A stretch of 57,650 nt of DNA from UMGS1649 sp045604405. GTDB lineage: Bacteria > Bacillota > Clostridia > TANB77 > CAG-465. A model generated the notes under the pieces. It was not told the DNA's origin. It ran no database searches and saw only the letters and a list, made by a program, of their open reading frames with translations. A program made the position numbers and the translations under genes. Below, piece by piece: positions 32,459 to 42,265 of this stretch; the first letter of the stretch is position 1, and each line of letters begins with the position of its first letter. The stretch is from positions 1 through 57,650 of the forward strand of contig JAZUNZ010000043.1 in assembly GCA_045604405.1 (NCBI GenBank), in the 5' to 3' direction.

Positions 32459-33742
32459 TTATTGTTTTTCTATAACCCTAGATACAACCATCGCGTCTTC
32501 GGTCAAACATTTTTTTATAAAACTATCTACATCCTGTTTTGTTATATCGTCTAATGCTGACGAAAACTCATACACATCTGTTTTTTGTATTATGCTGTCA
32601 ATTATTTGGCGATGTATCGCCATCAAGTCCTCTGTTTGATGTATATATTCTCCTTGTTTCTTCTTTTTAACAATTTCAAACAATTTTGGGTCTACCCCGA
32701 TTGTTTTAAGCTTGTTCATATATTCCTTTATTTTCATTTCACATTCATTATATTCTTTTGAAGTTGCAAAAACTATTGTATGTGCAAAATCCGCACCGCA
32801 TTCATAATTTATTTGCATCGGTTCATTTATCATTCCGTTAGAATACATTTCTTCATAAAAGTCAGATAAAGTAGAAAAGCACATGTCATTTATTAATTCA
32901 ACTATAACAGTATTCTTAACATTAGTTTTTCCATCTTGTTTTCCATGTTTAAATCCAACACATAAATAAGGCATGTATACATCTAATTTCTTTTCTATTT
33001 CCTTTGCAGCAACTTCTTTAGGTTCTACAGTCACAAACCTTTCTACCTTTGCCGAAGTTCTTGAAGCACTTTTCTTCATTTCGTCATCAATTTTACCTAT
33101 AGTGTAATCTACATCAACATCCCCAATTACAATTACAAACATATTTGCAGGATTATAGAATGTATTATAACAAGAATACAAAGCCTCTTTATCTATTCTG
33201 TTTACAGATTCTACTGTGCCAGCAATATCCACTTTTAAAGGATGCTCTTTATACATTGCCCTAAGAACGTTGTAATAAACAACCGCGTTAGCATCATCAT
33301 CATACATGCGTATTTCTTGACCAATTATTCCTTTTTCTTTTTCAACATTAGTATCAGTAAAATATGGTGTATTTACAAAATCTAATAGTTTTTCTAAACA
33401 TTCTTCATATTTACTACTTGTTTCAAAAAAATATACTGTATGGTCAAATGATGTATAAGCATTTGAACTTACGCCCATTTTTGCAAATACATCTAGCGCA
33501 TTGTCTCCTTCTTGCTCAAACAATTTATGCTCTAAAAAGTGTGCTATGCCATCTTCTACTTTTATTCTCTTACCAGTATTTATATCTATAAACTCATTAT
33601 CTATGGAGCCATATATTGTTCCATACATTCCTATCTTCTTTGTAAAGCCTTTTTTAGGACATACAAACACTTTAAGCCCATTATCTAATACTGTTTTATA
33701 TACTTTTTCTCCAGTTTTCATATTTTCTTCTATACTATACAT
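32459..33742 (-). CDS. ymfH: M16 family zinc metallopeptidase, YmfH-like
   Basis: 427 aa from ATG 33742, after AGGAGG. It keeps the inverted zinc motif HFLEH (H68, E71, H72) with the distal Glu in KGIIGQEIRMYDD, so it is the catalytic member. The C-terminal M16 half (VTKVE-like LDVYMPYLCVGFKHG) is present. The neighbouring ymfF lacks the zinc motif; such pairs form heterodimers that degrade or process peptides. They overlap by 8 nt. Confidence 0.9.
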   Translation of the reverse strand: MYSIEENMKTGEKVYKTVLDNGLKVFVCPKKGFTKKIGMYGTIYGSIDNEFIDINTGKRIKVEDGIAHFLEHKLFEQEGDNALDVFAKMGVSSNAYTSFDHTVYFFETSSKYEECLEKLLDFVNTPYFTDTNVEKEKGIIGQEIRMYDDDANAVVYYNVLRAMYKEHPLKVDIAGTVESVNRIDKEALYSCYNTFYNPANMFVIVIGDVDVDYTIGKIDDEMKKSASRTSAKVERFVTVEPKEVAAKEIEKKLDVYMPYLCVGFKHGKQDGKTNVKNTVIVELINDMCFSTLSDFYEEMYSNGMINEPMQINYECGADFAHTIVFATSKEYNECEMKIKEYMNKLKTIGVDPKLFEIVKKKKQGEYIHQTEDLMAIHRQIIDSIIQKTDVYEFSSALDDITKQDVDSFIKKCLTEDAMVVSRVIEKQ

Positions 33743-34976
33743 GCGCTACACCTCCTAGCAAAAATACGTTAGTTGCCTTAACCTTATTTGCTACAGTTAT
33801 AACGTCTTGTAGTGTTAATTCCTGTATTTTTTCTATTGTTTCTTCTAAATCCACCTCATGCCCAAAATATATTTCATTATTTAGCATGCTTCTAGAAATA
33901 GCTTCCTTAGAATCTGAAAGTTCTCTATAGCCAGATATTAAGCTATGTTTTGCTGCATAAAATTCTTCTTGGGAAACGTCTCCCGCTTTAATTAATTCTA
34001 ATTGCTGTAACATTACATTTTTTGCTTTTTCATTATTTATAGGATCCACTCCTGAATACATATATATAACTTGCTTATGCTTATTATATCCGGACTTTGC
34101 AAAATATGCCAAACTTTCTTTTTCTCTTACATTTTGAAATAGTTTAGATGCTGGCGTTCCACCAAGAATTGTATTATATAACGTAAGCGCATAGACGTCT
34201 TCTTTTTCTACGTTCTCTGTTCTAAGTCCAATACACAACACACTTTGGTTTATATCTTGTTTTTCTATACGTTCTTCCATTTCTTTAGCTACCTTTTCAA
34301 CATCTTGAATGTTTACTACATTATTCTTTCCACACTTTTCACATATGGCATTCCATATGTCCTCTGGAAATGTTTCCATACCACTTAGATTTCCTGCTAC
34401 GCATACAACAACTTCTGCATTTTTTATTACATAATCATAATGTAAAACTAAATCTTCGTTAGTAATTTGTTCGATCATGCTTATAGTCCCTATTGTAGGT
34501 ACTCCATAATCTGTTCCTTTAAACATATCTTGCCTTAAACATTCCAAAGCATATTTTTTCTTGTCATCTCTTTCTTCTGCAATTTTTTGCATTAGTGCAG
34601 CTTTCTCTCTATCAAAAATATCTTTATCAAATTTGCCTTCATTAATATTGGGCTTACATATAACACTACATAGAATTTCTTTTATTTTTTCTAATTCTTC
34701 TTGTGTCATATAGTTCCCATTTAATAGCTCCATTCCTATTTGTATGTTGTATAAATTGTCTAGCTTTTCAACATTAACATCAAGCGATGTGTCATAAAGG
34801 CTTGCTAATGCTCTTTCCAATTCTTTCTCTGTTTTATACAATTCATTACTTTTCTTTAATACCATAGCAAGGAGAGTGTTCTTGCCAGTTTTATCTCCTT
34901 CTAGTGGTAATAATAAATTAACTGATACAAAAACACTCTTAAATCTATCACTATTTTTAATAATAATATTATTCAT
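33735..34976 (-). CDS. ymfF: M16-like peptidase, non-catalytic, YmfF-like
   Basis: 413 aa with the M16 fold but no HxxEH at the expected place near the N-terminus (VFVSVNLLLPLEGDKTGKNT). The conserved Arg-Tyr pair for substrate binding is present in NVREKESLAYFAKSGY, as in non-catalytic subunits of M16 heterodimers. It precedes ymfH with overlapping reading frames and follows yqeY by 10 nt. It should supply substrate binding to YmfH. Confidence 0.88.
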   Translation of the reverse strand: MNNIIIKNSDRFKSVFVSVNLLLPLEGDKTGKNTLLAMVLKKSNELYKTEKELERALASLYDTSLDVNVEKLDNLYNIQIGMELLNGNYMTQEELEKIKEILCSVICKPNINEGKFDKDIFDREKAALMQKIAEERDDKKKYALECLRQDMFKGTDYGVPTIGTISMIEQITNEDLVLHYDYVIKNAEVVVCVAGNLSGMETFPEDIWNAICEKCGKNNVVNIQDVEKVAKEMEERIEKQDINQSVLCIGLRTENVEKEDVYALTLYNTILGGTPASKLFQNVREKESLAYFAKSGYNKHKQVIYMYSGVDPINNEKAKNVMLQQLELIKAGDVSQEEFYAAKHSLISGYRELSDSKEAISRSMLNNEIYFGHEVDLEETIEKIQELTLQDVITVANKVKATNVFLLGGVAHV

Positions 34977-34986
34977 TTTCTCTCCT

Positions 34987-35436
34987 TTATATTTTAGATA
35001 GTTCTGCCTTTACTATATCTGATACTAACTTACCATCTGCTTTTCCTGCTGTCTTTTCACGAAGGGCTCCCATTACCTTGCCCATATCCTTCATTCCTGC
35101 TGCACCAACACTGCTCATTGTAGCAATAACCATATCTTTTATTTCCTGTTCACTTAGTTGTTCTGGTAAATATATAGACAAAATTTCTATCTCTTTGTTT
35201 ACTTGGTCAACTATATCTTGTCTTCCACCTTTTTCAAAATCTCCAATTGACTCTTTTCTCTTTTTTACTTCTTTTGCCACAATCGCTTGCATCTCAGCTT
35301 CTGTTAGTTCTTTTTGTTCATCTTTCTCTACTTGTAATATTGCTGCTCTAAGCATAGTAATTGTTTCTTTTCTTAATGTATCTTTCATTTGCATTGCTTC
35401 TTTTAAAGCTTTCATTAAATCCTCTTTAAGTCCCAT
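34987..35436 (-). CDS. yqeY: GatB/YqeY domain protein
   Basis: 149 aa, almost all helical: MGLKEDLMKALKEAMQMKDT, LRKETITMLRAAILQVEKDE, then a C-terminal domain (LPEQLSEQEIKDMV, GMKDMGKVMGALREKTAGKA) related to the tRNA-binding tail of GatB. It may bind tRNA; its exact role is not settled. It starts 4 nt after tagO and is co-transcribed. Confidence 0.93.
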   Translation of the reverse strand: MGLKEDLMKALKEAMQMKDTLRKETITMLRAAILQVEKDEQKELTEAEMQAIVAKEVKKRKESIGDFEKGGRQDIVDQVNKEIEILSIYLPEQLSEQEIKDMVIATMSSVGAAGMKDMGKVMGALREKTAGKADGKLVSDIVKAELSKI

Positions 35437-35440
35437 AATA

Positions 35441-36544
35441 TTATTCCCCTTTCTTTAAATCATTACCAGTCTCTTCTGGTATCATGACACTTCTTTTTAA
35501 TTTTAAATCGTTATATACATAACCTATTACCCATATTATTATAGCTAAAATTATACAAAGTATTCCTTGCTTTGTCATTCCCGTAACTAATGTTACTGCA
35601 ATAATTCCTAAAATACTCGTTAATCCATAAAGAATTAATACTGCTTGTTTTTGTGAAAAACCATGTTTTAACAATCTATGATGTATGTGGCCTTTATCTG
35701 GAGTTGTTAACTTTTGATGCTTTGCAAGTCTTCTAACAATTGCAAATAGCATATCAAATACAGGGACTCCGCATACTATAAGTGGCGCTACAATTGCTAA
35801 AATTGTATATCCTTTGGCCATTCCCATTATTGATACTGTAGCTAAAGTATATCCTAAAAAGTTCGAACCAGTATCACCCATAAATGTTTTTGCAGGATTA
35901 AAGTTATATGGTAAAAATCCTACTGTTGCGCCAACAAGCGCAATTGTTATAATTAGCGCTTCTGTCGGTGCGCCTATTATTGCAAATATTACTAAAAGTG
36001 ATACGCTGGCTATTGAAGATATTCCGGCTGCCAGACCATCTAGTCCATCAATTAGATTTACTGCATTTGTAATTCCTAATACCCATATAAGAGTTATTGG
36101 AAAGGCCCATATACCAAAATCTATCATTTGTGGATAAACAAAAGGTATCTTTACTCCTACTATACTTATTCCAAAAACATAGATTATCATACCAGCTATT
36201 AATTGCAATAAGAATTTATATAATGGTCTTAAATTTTTCAAATCGTCTACAAACCCCATTACAATTATAACTATTGCCCCTAGAACATAGCCAACAAGCC
36301 TTCTGTCTATATTTACATTTGTAAAAAATGACAATATGTAAAATAGTAGTATAGAAATCATCACGCCTGCTACCATTGCTATTCCGCCTACTCTTGGTGT
36401 TGGTGCCTTATGGACACGTCTATCATCTTGTTTTGGGTTGTCTATTATGCCTTTTTTATTAGCAAACTTTATTGCCCATGGTACTGTTGTAAAACTCACA
36501 GCAAAAGATAACAATAGTACTCCCCCGTAAATTAAATATTCCAT
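35441..36544 (-). CDS. tagO: Undecaprenyl-phosphate GlcNAc-1-phosphate transferase (TagO/WecA family)
   Basis: 367 aa, about 10-11 membrane helices, PNPT family. The catalytic Asp motif is FVDDLKNLRPLYK; NAVNLIDGLDGLAAG and the HIHHRLLKHGFS loop are those of TagO/WecA. It attaches GlcNAc-1-P to the lipid carrier to start wall teichoic acid or other surface polymer synthesis. It lies 11 nt after the tyrosine phosphatase gene, and both are part of a five-gene operon. Confidence 0.92.
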   Translation of the reverse strand: MEYLIYGGVLLLSFAVSFTTVPWAIKFANKKGIIDNPKQDDRRVHKAPTPRVGGIAMVAGVMISILLFYILSFFTNVNIDRRLVGYVLGAIVIIVMGFVDDLKNLRPLYKFLLQLIAGMIIYVFGISIVGVKIPFVYPQMIDFGIWAFPITLIWVLGITNAVNLIDGLDGLAAGISSIASVSLLVIFAIIGAPTEALIITIALVGATVGFLPYNFNPAKTFMGDTGSNFLGYTLATVSIMGMAKGYTILAIVAPLIVCGVPVFDMLFAIVRRLAKHQKLTTPDKGHIHHRLLKHGFSQKQAVLILYGLTSILGIIAVTLVTGMTKQGILCIILAIIIWVIGYVYNDLKLKRSVMIPEETGNDLKKGE

Positions 36545-36555
36545 GTTAAACTCCT

Positions 36556-37011
36556 TTATAATTCTCTACTAATGAATCCCTCTATGCTATCTACAATTTC
36601 TCTCGCACAATTTTCGTATATGTTATAGCTGTATCCCCAAGGATCATCAATTTCTTTGTAGTCTTTATCTTTAGTATATTCTCCTAATAATTTTATTTTT
36701 TCTTTAAGTTCTGGATATGTTTTTATTACATCTCTTTTATGTCTTTCTGTCATAACAAAAATATAATTTGCTTGTCTTATATCGCTATTTTCTAATGTTG
36801 TTGAAGTATGACTTTCAATGTCTGCTCCATATTTTTCTATTGCTCTTATTGCAAACTCTGGTGATTTTTCTCCTTGTTTAGCATGCGTTCCTGCTGAACT
36901 CACTTTTACTTTTTGCTCTTTTCCTAGCTGTTTTAATCTATATTTCAAATAACCAGCTGCCATTGCACTTCTACAAATGTTGCCCGTGCATATAAATATA
37001 ACATGTATCAT
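36556..37011 (-). CDS. Low-molecular-weight protein phosphatase (YwlE-like)
   Basis: 151 aa. The P-loop is CTGNICRS (C8 to R14, CX5R) and the general acid lies in EIDDPWGYSY. Such enzymes remove phosphate from tyrosine or, in YwlE, from arginine. The residue after the Cys is Thr, as in arginine phosphatases of the YwlE type, so protein-arginine phosphatase activity is possible. First gene of the operon, with a sigma-A promoter at 37039-37067. Confidence 0.9.
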   Translation of the reverse strand: MIHVIFICTGNICRSAMAAGYLKYRLKQLGKEQKVKVSSAGTHAKQGEKSPEFAIRAIEKYGADIESHTSTTLENSDIRQANYIFVMTERHKRDVIKTYPELKEKIKLLGEYTKDKDYKEIDDPWGYSYNIYENCAREIVDSIEGFISREL

Positions 37012-37029
37012 AAATAACCACTCTCTTTT

Positions 37030-37036
37030 TTCGACA
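37030..37036 (-). promoter_or_regulatory. Candidate Spo0A box at the ywlE operon start
   Basis: TGTCGAA on the minus strand, beginning a few bases after the -10 and covering the expected transcription start. That position would fit repression by Spo0A~P. A single heptamer is weak evidence. Confidence 0.35.
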
Positions 37037-37038
37037 TT

Positions 37039-37067
37039 ATCTTACCACAATCAGCGCTTAAAGTCAA
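37039..37067 (-). promoter_or_regulatory. Promoter of the ywlE-tagO-yqeY-ymfF-ymfH operon
   Basis: On the minus strand TTGACT (37067-37062), a 17-nt spacer and TAAGAT (37044-37039), about 30 nt upstream of the first gene. Confidence 0.75.
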
Positions 37068-37159
37068 TTAAATAAGACATTCTCACATACTTATACTTCT
37101 ACATAGTGTTTCCAGTAATTAGAAATTATATACTTATATGCTTTTAAAAATATTTGTTA

Positions 37160-37188
37160 TTGAAAAGATGAATTTTGTATTATATAAT
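37160..37188 (+). promoter_or_regulatory. Promoter of the spoVB/murJ-like gene
   Basis: TTGAAA (37160-37165), a 17-nt spacer and TATAAT (37183-37188), followed by AAGGGGG at 37202. Confidence 0.85.
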
Positions 37189-37215
37189 ATTAGATAAATT
37201 TAAGGGGGCTTTATT

Positions 37216-38799
37216 TTGGCAATTAAAAAACAAACATTTATGAAGAGCGTTGCCGTCGTAATGATTGCACAACTTTTAATAAAACTTATGGGATTTATAT
37301 ATAGGGTAATCCTTACAAATATAGAGGGATTTCAAGATGCCGGTAACAGTTACTACGGAACTGGATACAAAGTATATGTGTTCATACTAGCTATTGCAAC
37401 AACTGGTGTCCCAAGTGCCATTTCAAAACTTGTAGCAGAAAAAATGGCCGTGGGAGATCCTAAAGGTGCTCATAAAATTTTTAAAACAGCTATCAAGCTA
37501 TTTACATTTGTAGGGCTATTCTTTGCCGCAGTATTATTCTTTGGGGCAGATTATATATCTATACATTTATTATCTAACCCAGGCGTTGCGGGGACTCTAG
37601 CTACACTAGCACCAGCGGTCTTCTTTGTGTCAATTGCTGCTGTATTTAGAGGATATTTTATAGGCATGCAAAATGTATCTGCACACAGTGCAGGTCAAGT
37701 TATTGAGCAAATTGTAAACAGTATTCTTTCTGTAGTATTTGTTTTAATGCTTATGGGAAAATCACCAGAAATAATGGCAATGGGGTCTACTGCTGCAACA
37801 GCAGTTTCTACATTTGTTGCACTTGCTTACCTTTATATGTTCTATCAAAAGAATAAAGCAAGTGTCCATGAAAACATTCGTAACGCCTCACCACATATAG
37901 TTGAAAGTACTAAAGTAACACTAAAAAGAATTATAAAATATGTTGTTCCTATTTCATTTGCAAGTATTGTAGTATCATTATCTGGTCTTGTAGATATTCT
38001 TTCAGTTATGGAGGGACTGCAAAATCACGGATATGCTATAGAAAAAGCTAATGAAATCTATGGAATTATAGTTGGTAAAGTAGATATTTTAGTTTCAATT
38101 CCTCACACATTTAATGTTGCAATTGTAACTCCACTTATACCAATGATTACAGAACTTATGGTAAAAAAAGATTATAAAGGGGCTCAAAACAGAATAAACT
38201 TCTCAATGAAGTTGTCTTCGATTATTGCTTTTCCTTGCACAATTGGCCTTGCAATACTTGCTGAACCTTTATTCCAAGCAATATTTCCAAATGCACCTGA
38301 GGGGGCCTTCTTACTTCAAATAGAGGTTTGGGCAATTGTATTCTCTTTAATAGCGCAAGTTGCAGAAGGCGCACTAAATGGTGTGGGAAAACTAATAGTA
38401 CCTGGTGTTTCAATACTTATATCCGCTATAGTTAAATATATATTAAATATAACATTAATCCCTATATATGGCGAGATAATTGTTCCAGTCACTACTATCG
38501 TTTATTACTTAGTTAATTGTTTAATTGTTACGGCAATTCTATACAAAACATTAAAGAGTAAACCAGATATAAAAAACATATTTATAAAACCGCTCGTAGC
38601 CGCTGTTATAATGGGAGTAATCGTATCTGTATTATATAAAGGATTAAGTTTAATAATTACAAGTAGCATTATAAATATGGCTTTAAGTATTATCATTGGT
38701 GCATTAACATATTTCATATTAATTCTAGTATTTAATACCTTGTCTAAAGAGGAAAAAGCTTCTATACCAATACTAAATAAAATATTCAGTAAATTTTAA
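37216..38799 (+). CDS. Lipid-linked precursor flippase, SpoVB/MurJ family
   Basis: 527 aa, about 14 membrane helices, MVF/MOP superfamily. The N-terminus (KSVAVVMIAQLLIKLMGFIY) and central segments (FVSIAAVFRGYFIGMQNVSA) match SpoVB/YtgP-type flippases. It should flip lipid II or another undecaprenyl-linked precursor during wall, cortex or surface polymer synthesis. It starts at TTG 37216, 7 nt after AAGGGGG. SpoVB and vegetative MurJ paralogues cannot be told apart here. Confidence 0.88.
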   Translation: MAIKKQTFMKSVAVVMIAQLLIKLMGFIYRVILTNIEGFQDAGNSYYGTGYKVYVFILAIATTGVPSAISKLVAEKMAVGDPKGAHKIFKTAIKLFTFVGLFFAAVLFFGADYISIHLLSNPGVAGTLATLAPAVFFVSIAAVFRGYFIGMQNVSAHSAGQVIEQIVNSILSVVFVLMLMGKSPEIMAMGSTAATAVSTFVALAYLYMFYQKNKASVHENIRNASPHIVESTKVTLKRIIKYVVPISFASIVVSLSGLVDILSVMEGLQNHGYAIEKANEIYGIIVGKVDILVSIPHTFNVAIVTPLIPMITELMVKKDYKGAQNRINFSMKLSSIIAFPCTIGLAILAEPLFQAIFPNAPEGAFLLQIEVWAIVFSLIAQVAEGALNGVGKLIVPGVSILISAIVKYILNITLIPIYGEIIVPVTTIVYYLVNCLIVTAILYKTLKSKPDIKNIFIKPLVAAVIMGVIVSVLYKGLSLIITSSIINMALSIIIGALTYFILILVFNTLSKEEKASIPILNKIFSKF

Positions 38800-38807
38800 T
38801 AATAAAG

Positions 38808-38838
38808 TAAGTAGGGCTTCAAAGAGCGCTACTTATTT
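38808..38838 (+). terminator. Terminator after the flippase gene
   Basis: TAAGTAG (38808-38814) pairs with CTACTTA (38829-38835), followed by TTTTAT. Confidence 0.55.
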
Positions 38839-38915
38839 TATGCTTTATTTATAATCTTGCTTTATTTTAACCTATAAATTAATTTCTAATGCACATCTTA
38901 ATTTTACTCTACATC

Positions 38916-38944
38916 TTGTATATATCAGCTCTTTTGAGTATAAT
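38916..38944 (+). promoter_or_regulatory. Promoter of murT-gatD
   Basis: TTGTAT (38916-38921), a 17-nt spacer and TATAAT (38939-38944), then GTGAGG before the ATG at 38968. Confidence 0.8.
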
Positions 38945-38967
38945 ATACACATAAGTGAGGTAATACA

Positions 38968-40299
38968 ATGAAATTTTTAGCAATAATATTCGGTAAAATA
39001 GTAATAGCTCTTGGAAAACTTCTAAACAAAGGTAGTTCAATGCCAGGAAGCATAGCATTAAAAATAGATAAAAATTTACTTAAGAAATTTAAACTTCCGT
39101 CTACAGTTATAGCAGTAACTGGTTCTTCCGGCAAGGGAAGCACTTCAAGTATAATTGCTCATGTATATAGAAAATTGGGATATAAGGTAGTACATAATGC
39201 ATCTGGCGCAAATCTAACTGCAGGCATTACAACTATGCTTTTAGAAAATTGTACTCTTTCTGGCAAAGTTAATGGCGATGTTTTAGTTTATGAAATGGAC
39301 GAAAGATATGCAAAGTTTGTTTTTAATGATGTGAAGCCATCTCATATAGTAGTTACAAATATTACTCGTGATCAGCCACCACGCCAAGGACATTTTGATC
39401 TAGTATATGCGGAAATCAAAAAAGCTTTACCAAAAGGTGCAACTTTAATATTAAATGGCGATGATCCATATTTACTTAAATTTAATTTGGATAATGAATA
39501 TAATCCTGTGTACTATACTTTGGATAAAACTAAGTGGTCTTACTGTGAAAACAAATTTAAAAACTTAAATTTAATATACTGTCCAAAGTGTAATTATAAA
39601 CTTGAATATGAATATTATCATTTTGAAAATAATGGTAAATTTAATTGTCCTAAATGCGACTTTTCACATCCCGAGTCTAACTACCATATTACAAGTATAA
39701 ATTATGATAATTTTGAAATGGTAGTAAACAATGAACTTAAAATGAAACTTCAATATGATTTATTATATAGTGTATATAATACAATGGCCGCTTTTACTAC
39801 CTGTGTTGAACTGGGCTTAGATAAAAATCTAGTTGTTGAACATATAAATGAACTTAATGGTAATAACAAAATGTATAATCACTATCAATATAATAATAAA
39901 GATGTATATATATTAAACAATAAAAATGAAAATAGTACTACATTTAATCAATCTTTACTTTTTACAGAAAGATTTAATGGTAGTAAGACTATAGTTGTTG
40001 GTTGGAAAGAAATTAGTAGGAGATACAATTTTGATGACCTTTCTTGGTTATATGATATTGACTTTGAAATATTAAATTCTTGTGATGTAGACAAAGTGAT
40101 CTGTGCTGGTCCTAATTCTTATGATATTGCTACTCGTATAAAACTGGCAGGACTTACTAATATTGAAGTTTATGATAACCTACAACTTGCCAAAGCTTCA
40201 ATCACTAATTGTGATTCCAAATATATCTTTGGAATACTTAACTTTGACTATGTCGCTCCATTTAGAGCTCTATTCGAAGTAAAGGAGGAGTCAAAATGA
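38968..40299 (+). CDS. murT: MurT-like Mur ligase (lipid II isoglutaminyl synthase subunit)
   Basis: 443 aa. The ATP-binding loop is TGSSGKGST (51-59). A Cys4 zinc ribbon (C205, C208, C227, C230; CPKC ... CPKC) sits within the Mur ligase middle domain, a MurT-only insertion. TNITRDQPPRQGHFD matches the MurT TN-RDQ-R pattern. MurT normally activates the alpha-carboxyl of D-Glu in lipid II for amidation with ammonia from GatD. The C-terminal NNKNENSTTFNQS is unlike the usual KNPxGxNQ, so this copy is divergent. It overlaps gatD by 4 nt. Confidence 0.88.
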   Translation: MKFLAIIFGKIVIALGKLLNKGSSMPGSIALKIDKNLLKKFKLPSTVIAVTGSSGKGSTSSIIAHVYRKLGYKVVHNASGANLTAGITTMLLENCTLSGKVNGDVLVYEMDERYAKFVFNDVKPSHIVVTNITRDQPPRQGHFDLVYAEIKKALPKGATLILNGDDPYLLKFNLDNEYNPVYYTLDKTKWSYCENKFKNLNLIYCPKCNYKLEYEYYHFENNGKFNCPKCDFSHPESNYHITSINYDNFEMVVNNELKMKLQYDLLYSVYNTMAAFTTCVELGLDKNLVVEHINELNGNNKMYNHYQYNNKDVYILNNKNENSTTFNQSLLFTERFNGSKTIVVGWKEISRRYNFDDLSWLYDIDFEILNSCDVDKVICAGPNSYDIATRIKLAGLTNIEVYDNLQLAKASITNCDSKYIFGILNFDYVAPFRALFEVKEESK

Positions 40300-41015
40300 A
40301 AATAACAATAGGTCATATATTTCACGATTTGTTAAATCTTTATGGTGAAAGTGGAAATATTACTGCTTTAGAGAATGCTTTTAAACAACAAAATATTGAC
40401 GTTGATGTTAGAAATTTAAGTTTAGACAATGAGCCTTGGAATTTAGATGATTTAGATATATTGTATATAGGTGCTGGAACAGAACAAAATCAATTACTTG
40501 CTCTAAGTACTCTTATAAAATATAAAGATGATATTGATCAAATTATTAAAAACAATAAGTTCATTATTGCAACAGGCAATTCTATCGAACTTTTTGGTAA
40601 AGTAATTAAACATGAAAACACAGAAACTAGTGCTTTAGGAATATTTGAATACTCTGTTGAAAGAACAAATAAAAGAATTGTTGCTGAATGTGTATTTAAC
40701 TATGATAAGATAGATAGTAAAATATTAGGATTCGAAAATCATCAAGGTATGATTTCAAATGTCTCCGAACCACTATTTACAGTAGAAAAAGGGTTCAGCT
40801 CAGACTTAAGATCTAAATGCGAGGGCGTTACCCAAAACAACTTTTATGGAACATATCTATTAGGTCCTCTACTTGTACGTAATCCCGAACTAATTGAAAA
40901 AATTTGTAAAGATGTCATATCAAACAAAGATAAGAGTTTCCACTTCAAAGAGTTCAATTTTGAATTAGAAAAAAAAGCTCATGATAAATTTTTAACCAAA
41001 TATGCCAAAGACTAG
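40296..41015 (+). CDS. gatD: GatD-like glutaminase lacking the catalytic Cys and His
   Basis: 239 aa, clearly GatD by overall pattern (IGHIFHDLLNLYGESGNI, GFENHQGM, FYGTYLLGPLLVRNPEL). The usual nucleophile motif CGGYQ is replaced by ATGNSIELFG, putting Gly94 where Cys should be. GTYLHGP has become GTYLLGP, so the catalytic His is Leu189. Glutamine hydrolysis by the normal Cys-His dyad is not possible. It may be a structural partner of the divergent MurT, which could use free ammonia or another amine. Starts at ATG 40296 after AAAGGAGG. Confidence 0.88.
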   Translation: MKITIGHIFHDLLNLYGESGNITALENAFKQQNIDVDVRNLSLDNEPWNLDDLDILYIGAGTEQNQLLALSTLIKYKDDIDQIIKNNKFIIATGNSIELFGKVIKHENTETSALGIFEYSVERTNKRIVAECVFNYDKIDSKILGFENHQGMISNVSEPLFTVEKGFSSDLRSKCEGVTQNNFYGTYLLGPLLVRNPELIEKICKDVISNKDKSFHFKEFNFELEKKAHDKFLTKYAKD

Positions 41016-41036
41016 CTTGATAAGCTAGTCTTCTTT
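41008..41036. terminator. Bidirectional terminator holding both stop codons
   Basis: AAGACTAGCTT (41008-41018) is the exact reverse complement of 41022-41032, loop GAT, then CTTTT. The gatD stop (41013-41015) and the PHP gene stop (41025-41027) are both inside the stem. Confidence 0.8.
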
Positions 41037-41897
41037 TAACCACCCTAAAATATTCTTACTTATGTGCAGATTGTTACATCCTGTTTTTAAGCTTATTTCT
41101 GGCTTTACAGTACCATGATAGTCACTCCCACCAGAAACATACAAGTCGCTTTTCTTAGCATATTCTTGAAGCGAAATCATTTGATCTAAGGTAAAGCTTG
41201 AATGAAATGCTTCTACTCCATCAAGGTCACATTCTTTGCTTAAAGCTGTTATCATATCCAAAATATCGTCAAAAGCATATTGATATGGATGTGCTAAAAA
41301 TGCTTTTCCTCCAGCCATATGAATAAGATTTGTTATTTGTTTTGGAGTTGGCCTAAATCTTTCTACATCAACAAAAAGTCTGCTTTCTGGATTTGCAAAC
41401 CCATTTCTAAACAAAAATCTCAAGTTATCTAACATCCCATTACCTAATATTTTTTCATTTTCTTCTTTGTTTAGTAGTAATTTACGATAAATCGCCCTAT
41501 CATAAGAACAATCTGTTTCTAGACTTTCCTTTTCTATATGTATTCCTACCCCTGCAAGTTTTCTTATGGCTTCATCTTTACAATAATCTATTCTTTTTTC
41601 TCTGCTGTTTTTTGTATAGAATTCCTCTAACCACTTATTTACAACAGTTGTATCTATTCCATAACCCAAAATTTCTATCGTTCTTCCCTTATATGTTGTG
41701 GTCATTTCACAACCATGTATAATTTTACCTTTGTATACTTTTGATACATCTATGTTTTTTAAATCATCATAGCTCTTACATGTGTCATGATCAGTTATGG
41801 ATATGTATTCTATCTCTAAATTTTGGCATTTTATGAGTAATTCTTCAGGTGTATCTGACCCATCAGAATTAGTTGTGTGCATATGTAAATCTATCAT
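41025..41897 (-). CDS. PHP-domain phosphoesterase (paralogue 1)
   Basis: 290 aa. Metal ligands are visible in DLHMHTTNSDGS (H5, H7), ITDHDTC, GCEMTT, FLAHPYQY and SGGSDYHG. This is the single-domain PHP class, such as the YciV/RNase AM phosphoesterases that act on 3',5'-nucleotide bisphosphates or short 5' RNA. It is monocistronic and convergent with murT-gatD. A second PHP protein of the same class lies at 55361-56272. Confidence 0.88.
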   Translation of the reverse strand: MIDLHMHTTNSDGSDTPEELLIKCQNLEIEYISITDHDTCKSYDDLKNIDVSKVYKGKIIHGCEMTTTYKGRTIEILGYGIDTTVVNKWLEEFYTKNSREKRIDYCKDEAIRKLAGVGIHIEKESLETDCSYDRAIYRKLLLNKEENEKILGNGMLDNLRFLFRNGFANPESRLFVDVERFRPTPKQITNLIHMAGGKAFLAHPYQYAFDDILDMITALSKECDLDGVEAFHSSFTLDQMISLQEYAKKSDLYVSGGSDYHGTVKPEISLKTGCNNLHISKNILGWLKED

Positions 41898-42265
41898 TTG
41901 TTTTCATCTCCAATTGTTATTATACATCATATATTAAATATTGTACATCATTCATTATAATTTCAATTATAGGTTTACAATAGATATGGCATACTAATAT
42001 ACTTGTGCTAAAATGCATGCCTCCACCATTATGTGTCAGATGGAACTTCTATTCTTGTTATTCATTATCTATACTTATTTTTTGCTTTCTATCATATGTT
42101 TTCCTCTAATTAATTTCCGCTTATAAGCTAAAAATAAAGCTCTAAATTTCTTAAGAACTATATCTTTACTAAATTATATTGTAGTATATTTTAACACTAT
42201 CTTCATATCATATTATTATTATTTTATTTTATAAAATGTAGTTTGTAGCATTAAGTTAACATCTG

